Source: Lachnospiraceae bacterium (GTDB taxonomy: Bacteria; Bacillota; Clostridia; Lachnospirales; Lachnospiraceae). From it: 8,321 nt of DNA. Below the pieces are notes generated by a model that was not told the origin of the DNA, did no database searches, and saw nothing but the letters and a program-made list of their open reading frames with translations. Location: NCBI GenBank assembly GCA_017475845.1, contig JAFVEU010000251.1, forward strand, positions 1 to 8,321, in the 5' to 3' direction. The position numbers and the translations under genes were made by a program. This document shows, one piece after another, positions 1 through 5,105 of the stretch (its first letter is position 1; each line of letters starts with the position of its first letter).

Positions 1-1073
1 ATGAGGATATGGTGAGCATACTTGATGACTGTCTCGCCCTCAATATGCCGGAAACCAGGCTCAAATGGCATTACAGATCAAGGCACGAAAGCCTTATCGC
101 CTTCAGTAACCATGAATTCTACGAAAGCAGGCTCTATACCTTCCCTTCCGTGAACGACAGGGAATCAAAGGTCACGCTTGTGCACACCGGAGGTGTGTTT
201 GAAAGATCGGGGAAGAGGCAGAATAAGGCGGAAGCCGCTCAAGTGGTGGATGAGGTGAAACGGCGGTTTGCGGATCCGGAGCAGAAGGAAATGAGCTATG
301 GCATTGTGACCTTTAACGTGAACCAGCAGGATCTCATAGAAGACCTCTTAAACGAGGAATGTGTGGGAAATGAGGAATTTGAGTCCTGGCTCTATAACAG
401 GGAAGAGAGCATCTTTGTCAAGAATCTTGAGAATGTTCAGGGAGATGAGAGAGACGTGATCCTCTTTTCCGTGGGATACGGGCCGGATGAAAACGGAAAG
501 GTCTATATGAATTTCGGTCCCCTGAACCGGGACGGAGGCTGGAGACGGCTTAATGTGGCGGTAACAAGGGCAAGGAAGGAAATGAAGGTATTCTCATCCC
601 TTTCAGCCGGGGACATCGATACGGCACGGACAAAGGCCGAGGGTGTCATTGCCCTTAAGAGATTCCTGGATTTTGCCGCGGGTAAGAGAAATATGTTTGA
701 GGATACCGGTGAAGCCTCAAAAGAGAAAACCGGTTCCGGCATAGCGGGAGCCATAAGGGATCATTTAAGGGAGCAGGGATACGAAGCGGATATTTCCGTT
801 GGCAGCTCCGAATTCACCGTGGATCTCGGAGTGATAGATCCCGGAAACAGTTCCAGGTATATCCTGGGGATACTGCTTGACGGTGAAAGCTACAGGGCCG
901 CAAAGACCACTGCAGACAGGGAAGTATCACAGATATTCGTGTTAAGCGGCCTCGGCTGGAGAATCAAGCGTATCCGGACCATGGACTGGTATGATGATCC
1001 CCAAAGGGAATTAAGGAAAATACTGGAAGTTTTAGGGGAATACACAAAGAATGTGTCTTTACAGAGCGGCTGA
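1..1073 (+). CDS. Superfamily 1 (DNA2/NAM7-like) helicase with C-terminal restriction-endonuclease-like domain, 3' part only
   Basis: This is the C-terminal part of a long gene that begins before the window. The frame is open to the left edge (first full codon at position 3), and the ATG at 9 is internal because it falls inside a conserved helicase block. Counting from that Met, HYRSRHESLI (21-30) is the conserved stretch after the Walker B region. NLENVQGDERDVI (139-151) is SF1 motif V and RRLNVAVTRARK (179-190) is motif VI with its arginine finger. Residues about 245-345 match the endonuclease-like domain (Vsr/MTES_1575 type) common at the end of DUF4011/DUF3320 helicases: FTVDLGVIDP, LGILLDGESYRAAKT, LGWRIKRIRTMDW. 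Such proteins are presumed nucleic-acid translocases, often linked to defence or DNA processing. The actual substrate is unknown. The next gene starts inside its last codons. The family call is firm; the biological role is not. Confidence 0.88.
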   Translation, partial: EDMVSILDDCLALNMPETRLKWHYRSRHESLIAFSNHEFYESRLYTFPSVNDRESKVTLVHTGGVFERSGKRQNKAEAAQVVDEVKRRFADPEQKEMSYGIVTFNVNQQDLIEDLLNEECVGNEEFESWLYNREESIFVKNLENVQGDERDVILFSVGYGPDENGKVYMNFGPLNRDGGWRRLNVAVTRARKEMKVFSSLSAGDIDTARTKAEGVIALKRFLDFAAGKRNMFEDTGEASKEKTGSGIAGAIRDHLREQGYEADISVGSSEFTVDLGVIDPGNSSRYILGILLDGESYRAAKTTADREVSQIFVLSGLGWRIKRIRTMDWYDDPQRELRKILEVLGEYTKNVSLQSG

Positions 1074-2610
1074 AAAATGCATATCACTGCTTTTTACCCT
1101 GTTTCTCGGAACTACACTGGTTCTCATACTTTTCTTTGAAAAGGGGATGGATCACTATCTGAAGAAGGACCTCGGCACCGATAATATCATCCTTTTTATT
1201 GCAGGTGTGGCTGCGGTGGCCTTAATGACGGCAGTACTGGGGTTCATTGACAGGCACTTCCTTAAGAGCTTTTTCGCCAATGCCGGCAGGAAAAAGGTAT
1301 TTCTGACCATAGCCCTGCTCACATTGCTCCTTTTTATACTGGAGACGGTATACGTAGTAAATGCCTTCTTTTATTCTGACTGGGATCCTGCGGGGGTACT
1401 GGACTGTGTGTATAAGCTCCACCGAAACCTTGGAAATGAGGTGAGCCTTGACTATTTTTCCGCCCACCCGAATAACCTTATGCTGGTCATCATCTATTCG
1501 GCGGTGCTGAAGACCGCTGCCCTTTTCGGAACGGATTCGGTCTTAAGCCTTGTGATATTCCAGGCCCTTATCTTTGCCCTGTCGGGTATGATACTTTTTT
1601 TTATCACCTATGACCTTTTTTCCTTCAGGGCTGCAGTATATATCTGGTTCTTCTATGCTTTCTGGATTGGCTTTAACCCTTATATCATTATCACCTATTC
1701 CGATGCTGTGGGTGTGATCATTCCGCTTTTCGCCATCAGGGTCTTCATGTGCCGGGAAAAGAAGGGCGGCAGGGTCTTATGCCCCCTGCTTCTTGGTATT
1801 CTTGCGGGCTTTGGCTATTCTCTGAAGCCCCAGACTCTTATCCCCTGTATCGCAGCCATGCTGCTCATATTCCTTATGATGATCTCAAAAAAGGAAAAGG
1901 GCATCATAAGGACCGGGGCAGTCTTTGCCATATCCCTTTTCGTCATGCTTTTTATCATAAGCCGTGTACTCTACCCGTCCCTCAGGCTTGAATTAAATAA
2001 GGACAAGGGCTTCAGCCTGTCCCATTATCTTATGATGGGGTTAAATCCAGAAACTGACGGGGTTTATTCCAATGAGGATACGGAATTCACAAATTCCATA
2101 GAGGATCCGGATGAGAGAAAGAGAGAGAACATTAAGGTGGCCGGAGAGCGGCTTAAGGCATACGGTCCGGGAGGACTTGCAGAGCATCTCATAAAAAAGC
2201 AGATGGTCAATTTTTCCGACGGAAGCTTTTCCTGGGGGATAGACGGGAATTTCTTTGCGGGACCGGTTTTGGGAGATATGCCTGAAGTAAAAGCAGAGGG
2301 CTTTATCCGTTCCGCTATCCATTCCTTTATCACGCCGGAGGGGGCATATTACATCCGCTGGTTAAAGGTCATGCAGTTACTCTGGATCATGGTAATAACC
2401 TTTGCGGCACTGTCAGGCGCCAGAGGGATACTTAAGGAGAGGGGAGCCGTGCTTTCGGCTGTGATGCTGTCTATCATTGGCCTTATCCTGTTCGAGCTCC
2501 TCTTTGAAGCCAAGGCCAGATATCTCTTTACCTTCCTGCCCCTGTTTTTAATCTCTGCGGGAGACGGGCTTTTCGGACTTCTTTCCCGTAAGGATATCAG
2601 GCAGGGTTAG
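1051..2610 (+). CDS. Polytopic membrane protein, GT-C-fold glycosyltransferase-like
   Basis: A 519-residue integral membrane protein with about 11-12 hydrophobic segments (first at about 10-30, then 45-65, 83-105, and repeatedly to about 505). Features recalling GT-C lipid-linked-sugar transferases of Firmicutes (PMT/GT39-like) are the acidic motif SDWDPAG (109-115) in the first outer loop, YFSAHPNNLMLV (135-146), YSDAVGV (216-222), MMGLNPETDG (328-337) and FEAKARYLFTFLPLF (485-499). Such enzymes take a sugar from a polyprenyl-phosphate donor on the outer membrane face and add it to an envelope polymer or protein. The acceptor cannot be read from the sequence. The ATG at 1051 overlaps the helicase end by 23 bp and has an AGGGGAA element at 1034-1040; the next in-frame Met (residue 33) would delete the first membrane segment. 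The 3' end overlaps the convergent acyltransferase gene by 63 bp. Membrane topology is certain; enzyme class is likely but not proven. Confidence 0.75.
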   Translation: MCLYRAAEKCISLLFTLFLGTTLVLILFFEKGMDHYLKKDLGTDNIILFIAGVAAVALMTAVLGFIDRHFLKSFFANAGRKKVFLTIALLTLLLFILETVYVVNAFFYSDWDPAGVLDCVYKLHRNLGNEVSLDYFSAHPNNLMLVIIYSAVLKTAALFGTDSVLSLVIFQALIFALSGMILFFITYDLFSFRAAVYIWFFYAFWIGFNPYIIITYSDAVGVIIPLFAIRVFMCREKKGGRVLCPLLLGILAGFGYSLKPQTLIPCIAAMLLIFLMMISKKEKGIIRTGAVFAISLFVMLFIISRVLYPSLRLELNKDKGFSLSHYLMMGLNPETDGVYSNEDTEFTNSIEDPDERKRENIKVAGERLKAYGPGGLAEHLIKKQMVNFSDGSFSWGIDGNFFAGPVLGDMPEVKAEGFIRSAIHSFITPEGAYYIRWLKVMQLLWIMVITFAALSGARGILKERGAVLSAVMLSIIGLILFELLFEAKARYLFTFLPLFLISAGDGLFGLLSRKDIRQG

Positions 2611-3708
2611 AACCGCTCCGGTTACTTTGCGGGAGAAGCGGGTTAGCAGCCAGCCCGTAAGAAGTATCACCGCAAAGACCGGGATAAAGAAGAGAAGAGA
2701 GCTTATGCGGTTGAAGTAAAAGTCCCTGAATAACCACATGATCCCGTATAACAGTACGTGGTGCACCAGAAAGACCCCGTAGGAATACCTGCTTATCAGC
2801 TTTAATAAAGAGCTTAAAGGCGCAGCCTTAAGGATAAAGGGGGTAAGGAGCATTAGGATAAGCATCGAAAGGAATGCAAGGACCGTGCAGGTCTCGAGTT
2901 TATTTAAGGGAAGGGGCGTAATAAGGAAGGGAACAGTCGCAAGGATCAATAACCCCGCAGCCATAAGGGATCCCTTAGGGATCCTTTTTTTAACGGCCGG
3001 AAGGAAGTAAGTGACTATTATAAAGCCCAGCCAGAAATCCATGAAGCAGGTCCAGAGGCACATATTGTCGCTTATGACTATGTGGCTGTTATAGTATTTT
3101 ATAAGGACTATAAAGATATTGGTGTCAGGCGCGCTGGAAAAATAATGCCTTCTGAAATTAAAGAGGAATAAAAAGGTGATAAGGACGGTGGAGGGTATCC
3201 GGGCCCTGTTCCAGAGGAATAAGAGCAGGGGATAGAAAAGGTACATGAGTATTATGCCCCCTAAGAACCATTCCCCGAGACAGTAATAATTCATGCCGAG
3301 ATGCAGGAAATAACCGTCCATACCAAGGAAGGATAAAAGGAAGTTCTTACGGGGACCGCCCCAGAACCAGCCTCCGACCCTCAGTGAATTTATCACGTAC
3401 ATTATGATCCATGCGATGTAAAAGGCGGGAAAGATGGAGAGCCATCTTTTTCCGTAAAAGCGGAGCACATCCTTCGGGGATGAAAACGAAGGGTGGTTAT
3501 AAAGAAGCGAAGCCCCGGACAGCATAAAGAATACGGCCACAAAGATACCCCCGAAATCGCCGTTTTCAAACCTTAAGAATTCCGGGCCCGATCCCTTTAT
3601 GCCGTATTCGTAAAAGACATAGCTGTAGTGGTACAGGACAATGGCTATGGCGCTGACGGCCCGTATTATGTCAAAGCTTTCCTCGTGTTCCCTCTTCATG
3701 TTTTTCAT
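2548..3708 (-). CDS. Acyltransferase family 3 (OafA/YrhL-like) membrane protein
   Basis: A 386-residue protein with about ten membrane segments belonging to acyltransferase 3 (PF01757-type). It is expected to move acyl groups, commonly acetyl or succinyl, onto a surface polysaccharide or lipid-linked glycan. The N-terminal signature FDIIRAVSAIAIVLYHY (12-28) contains the family R-x10-H motif (Arg16, His27). FFMLSGASL (60-68) and KRWLSIFPAFY (87-97) follow, and YSYGVFLVHH (308-317) is the usual late segment. Length fits the membrane domain alone, with no SGNH domain fused. Two ATGs compete: Met1 at 3708 lies one base from the AAAAGGA element, while Met4 (codon 3699-3697) has about 10 bases spacing, so the shorter start may be the real one. 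The last 21 codons overlap the convergent GT-C gene, and a plus-strand terminator lies inside this gene. Substrate unknown; an envelope role alongside the GT-C protein is inference. Confidence 0.88.
   Translation of the reverse strand: MKNMKREHEESFDIIRAVSAIAIVLYHYSYVFYEYGIKGSGPEFLRFENGDFGGIFVAVFFMLSGASLLYNHPSFSSPKDVLRFYGKRWLSIFPAFYIAWIIMYVINSLRVGGWFWGGPRKNFLLSFLGMDGYFLHLGMNYYCLGEWFLGGIILMYLFYPLLLFLWNRARIPSTVLITFLFLFNFRRHYFSSAPDTNIFIVLIKYYNSHIVISDNMCLWTCFMDFWLGFIIVTYFLPAVKKRIPKGSLMAAGLLILATVPFLITPLPLNKLETCTVLAFLSMLILMLLTPFILKAAPLSSLLKLISRYSYGVFLVHHVLLYGIMWLFRDFYFNRISSLLFFIPVFAVILLTGWLLTRFSRKVTGAVLTLPDILTGKKSEKPVSRRD
2965..2991 (+). terminator. Intrinsic terminator on the plus strand, inside the acyltransferase gene
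   Basis: The stem GGATCCC (2968-2974) pairs with GGGATCC (2978-2984) around a TTA loop. A G-T pair and two A-T pairs extend it (2965-2967 with 2985-2987), and a run of seven T occupies 2985-2991. Only the plus strand has the T-tract, so it should stop transcripts coming from the helicase/GT-C genes, about 375 bp past their last stop codon. On the minus strand the same bases encode a basic loop (KKRIPKGS) of the acyltransferase. Folding and polarity are read directly; activity is inferred. Confidence 0.7.
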
Positions 3709-3729
3709 TTCCTTTTATATCGATAAAAG

Positions 3730-3759
3730 ATTATATACATTGCCCATGTAAAAAAACAA
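3730..3759 (-). promoter_or_regulatory. Probable promoter of the acyltransferase gene
   Basis: Reading the minus strand, TTGTTT (3759-3754) is followed after 18 bases by a perfect TATAAT (3735-3730). Transcription would begin near 3723, leaving a leader of about 15 bases that still includes the AAAAGGA ribosome binding site, or about 24 bases if Met4 is the start. The -35 hexamer lies in the left arm of the inverted repeat at 3751-3800. A second minus-strand candidate, perfect TTGACA at 3809-3804 with a poor TATTTT at 3787-3782 (16-base spacer), would start inside the central palindrome. Confidence 0.5.
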
Positions 3760-3777
3760 GAGGCCCTGTAAAGGGCC
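3750..3777 (-). terminator. Terminator-like palindrome, minus-strand polarity (or operator)
   Basis: GGCCCT (3762-3767) and AGGGCC (3772-3777) form a perfect 6-bp GC-rich stem around GTAA. Read on the minus strand the stem is followed by TCTTG and seven T (3756-3750), which is good intrinsic-terminator form. No minus-strand gene ends to its right, so it would only stop antisense transcripts from the gap side, or attenuate a transcript begun at the distal TTGACA candidate. Alternatively the palindrome is a protein-binding site between the two divergent promoters. Confidence 0.45.
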
Positions 3778-3800
3778 GCCTAAAATAATACTTGTTTTTT
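3751..3800. repeat. Perfect 10-bp inverted repeat between divergent genes
   Basis: AAAAAACAAG at 3751-3760 is the exact reverse complement of CTTGTTTTTT at 3791-3800, separated by 30 bases that contain the GGCCCT/AGGGCC palindrome. Each arm supplies a TTGTTT hexamer placed as a -35 element for a promoter facing away from the repeat: toward the acyltransferase on the minus strand and toward gap on the plus strand. Repeat and positions are exact; the regulatory meaning is inferred. Confidence 0.6.
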
Positions 3801-3820
3801 CTTTGTCAATCTATTACAAT
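3792..3820 (+). promoter_or_regulatory. Probable gap promoter
   Basis: TTGTTT (3792-3797) and TACAAT (3815-3820) are separated by exactly 17 bases, in an AT-rich stretch. The -10 has one mismatch to consensus. The start would lie near 3827, giving a leader of about 94 bases before the gap ATG. An overlapping TATAGT (3820-3825) lacks a well-placed -35. Confidence 0.6.
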
Positions 3821-3827
3821 ATAGTTT

Positions 3828-3901
3828 GCGTGTGAAACGGAGGGGTTATAGCTCCGCAGATGGTAAACGCAGTAAGTATCAGCGTTCACAATAATTTTTT
3901 T
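3828..3901 (+). promoter_or_regulatory. Structured gap leader, possible attenuator
   Basis: The gap 5' leader can fold in competing ways. GTAAACGC (3863-3870) pairs with GCGTTCAC (3882-3889), with one mismatch; five bases later seven T follow (3895-3901), giving a weak terminator shape. The 3' arm can instead pair with TGTGAAACG (3831-3839), which matches CGTTCACA (3883-3890) apart from one bulged A. A local hairpin CGGAG (3838-3842)/CTCCG (3852-3856) sits between. I do not recognise a known riboswitch class here. It may be a cis-regulatory RNA or simply a stabilising 5' structure. Confidence 0.35.
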
Positions 3902-3920
3902 AAGATCAGGAGGATTAAAA

Positions 3921-4949
3921 ATGGCAGTAAGAGTTGCGATCAATGGATTTGGACGTATCGGTCGTCTTGCATTCAGGCAGATGTTCCAGGCTGAGGGTTA
4001 TGAGGTAGTTGCTATCAACGATCTTACATCCCCCAAGATGCTTGCACATCTCTTAAAGTATGACACATCACATGGCCGTTATGTGGATTTCGGCAAAGAA
4101 GATGAGGTTACAGCTGATGATGAAGCTGGAACGATCACTGTTAAAGGTCAGACAATAAAGATCTACAAAGAGCCCGATGCAAACAATTGCCCTTGGGGTG
4201 ACATCAATGTAGATGTTGTTCTGGAGTGCTCAGGTTTCTATACATCTAAGGAAAAGGCCCAGGCTCACATCAACGCCGGCGCAAAGAAGGTTGTTATCTC
4301 TGCTCCTGCCGGAAACGATCTTCCTACCATCGTTTACAATGTTAACCATACAACACTTACAAAGGATGACAAGATCATCTCTGCTACATCCTGCACAACA
4401 AACTGTCTTGCTCCCATGGCTAAGGCTCTTAATGACCTGGCTCCCATCGAGTCCGGTATCATGTGCACGATCCACGCTTACACAGGCGATCAGATGATCC
4501 TTGACGGACCTCAGAGGAAGGGCGATCTTCGCCGTTCACGTGCAGGTGCCTGCAATATCGTTCCCAACAGCACAGGTGCTGCAAAGGCTATCGGCCTTGT
4601 TATCCCCGAGCTGAACGGAAAGCTTATCGGCGCTGCTCAGAGAGTTCCCACTCCTACAGGCTCCACCACACTTCTTTTCGCAGTTGTTGACAAGGAAGTT
4701 TCCAAGGATGACATCAATGCCGCTATGAAGGCTGCTGCAAACGAGTCCTTCGGATATACCGAAGAGCAGATCGTATCCAGCGACGTTATCGGCATGAGAT
4801 TCGGTTCTCTCTTTGATGCAACACAGACCATGGTTTGCCCTCTTGACGGCGGCAAGACCCAGGTTGAGGTTGTTTCATGGTATGACAACGAGAATTCCTA
4901 CACTTCTCAGATGGTTCGTACCATCAAGTATTTCGCAGAGCTTGGATGA
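3921..4949 (+). CDS. gap: Glyceraldehyde-3-phosphate dehydrogenase, NAD-dependent type
   Basis: The cytosolic glycolytic enzyme that oxidises and phosphorylates glyceraldehyde-3-phosphate to 1,3-bisphosphoglycerate with reduction of NAD+. The 342 residues are full family length. The N-terminal Rossmann motif is INGFGRIGR (7-15), and AIND (31-34) places the acidic residue that favours NAD over NADP. SATSCTTNC (154-162) holds the nucleophile Cys158, and His185 in CTIHAYT activates it. The S-loop GDLRRSRAGACNIVPNSTGAAKA (split at 201-223) and the C-terminal WYDNENSY (320-327) are intact. AGGAGGA at 3908-3914 sits seven bases before the ATG and fixes the start. Codon use is strongly biased (many GTT, GCT, CTT, ATC) compared with the helicase and membrane genes, as expected for a highly expressed gene. 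It heads the gap-pgk-tpiA cluster; no CggR-like regulator lies next to it in the window. Confidence 0.98.
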   Translation: MAVRVAINGFGRIGRLAFRQMFQAEGYEVVAINDLTSPKMLAHLLKYDTSHGRYVDFGKEDEVTADDEAGTITVKGQTIKIYKEPDANNCPWGDINVDVVLECSGFYTSKEKAQAHINAGAKKVVISAPAGNDLPTIVYNVNHTTLTKDDKIISATSCTTNCLAPMAKALNDLAPIESGIMCTIHAYTGDQMILDGPQRKGDLRRSRAGACNIVPNSTGAAKAIGLVIPELNGKLIGAAQRVPTPTGSTTLLFAVVDKEVSKDDINAAMKAAANESFGYTEEQIVSSDVIGMRFGSLFDATQTMVCPLDGGKTQVEVVSWYDNENSYTSQMVRTIKYFAELG

Positions 4950-4955
4950 TCATTG

Positions 4956-4980
4956 ACACATACCGCAGAGCGGTCTGTGT
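4956..4980 (+). other. Hairpin just after the gap stop codon
   Basis: ACACA (4956-4960) pairs with TGTGT (4976-4980), then after one T-C mismatch ACCGC (4962-4966) pairs with GCGGT (4970-4974) over an AGA loop. Only TCTTT follows, so it is a poor terminator. It could shield the gap message from 3' exonucleases or act as a weak terminator. A perfect TTGACA at 4953-4958 overlaps its left arm but has no good -10 at the right distance. Confidence 0.45.
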
Positions 4981-4996
4981 TCTTTACACCAGTGGA

Positions 4997-5023
4997 TGCG
5001 GGGTTTATCCATAAGGACCCGCA
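4997..5023 (+). other. Second hairpin in the gap-pgk spacer
   Basis: TGCGGG (4997-5002) pairs with CCCGCA (5018-5023), and an inner TCC (5008-5010)/GGA (5015-5017) stem closes an ATAA loop, leaving a five-base bulge on the left side. No T-tract follows; the next bases are AT-rich without a clear promoter. The role is unknown; as one of three stem-loops in series it may contribute to processing or mRNA stability. Confidence 0.4.
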
Positions 5024-5043
5024 GCGAAGTAATATTTAATCTG

Positions 5044-5080
5044 AAGGAGGTCCGGTCCACATAGGACCAGGACCTCTTTT
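5044..5080 (+). terminator. Strong terminator-like hairpin between gap and pgk (possible attenuator)
   Basis: GAGGTCC (5047-5053) pairs with GGACCTC (5070-5076) and GGTCC (5054-5058) with GGACC (5064-5068), giving a 12-bp stem with one bulged A (5069) and an ACATA loop; TTTT (5077-5080) follows and can extend pairing. The shape is that of an intrinsic terminator with a short T-tract. Only 25 bases separate it from the pgk ATG, too few for a promoter, so complete termination here would silence pgk and tpiA. Partial termination, antitermination, or a processing/stability role are more likely. The left arm includes AAGGAGGT, a perfect anti-16S match, with no start codon at usable distance. Confidence 0.65.
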
Positions 5081-5094
5081 AACACTTAATCATC

Positions 5095-5100
5095 GGAGGT
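5095..5100 (+). promoter_or_regulatory. pgk ribosome binding site
   Basis: GGAGGT at 5095-5100 stands five bases before the ATG at 5106, confirming the pgk start. It lies 15 bases after the terminator-like hairpin. Confidence 0.8.
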
Positions 5101-5105
5101 ATAAA

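Noticed and set aside
2041..2333. Minus-strand open frames of 89 and 93 codons within the GT-C gene
   Set aside because: They overlap each other in different frames and lie opposite a clear membrane protein gene; neither shows any family resemblance.
2611..2623. Small hairpin AACCG/CGGTT right after the GT-C stop codon as its terminator
   Set aside because: A five-base stem with a CTC loop and no T-tract on either strand; the hairpin at 2965-2991 is far stronger.
3831..3891. TGTGAAA and TTCACAA as halves of a Rex (redox regulator) operator upstream of gap
   Set aside because: The half-sites resemble Rex sequence, but their spacing of nearly 50 bases is far from the compact Rex palindrome. 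RNA pairing in the leader explains their complementarity better.
4953..4981. Separate pgk promoter beginning with the perfect TTGACA at 4953-4958
   Set aside because: At 17 bases spacing the -10 would be TGTGTT, with only three consensus matches, and TTGACA straddles a hairpin arm. Nothing better was found at 16 or 18 bases.
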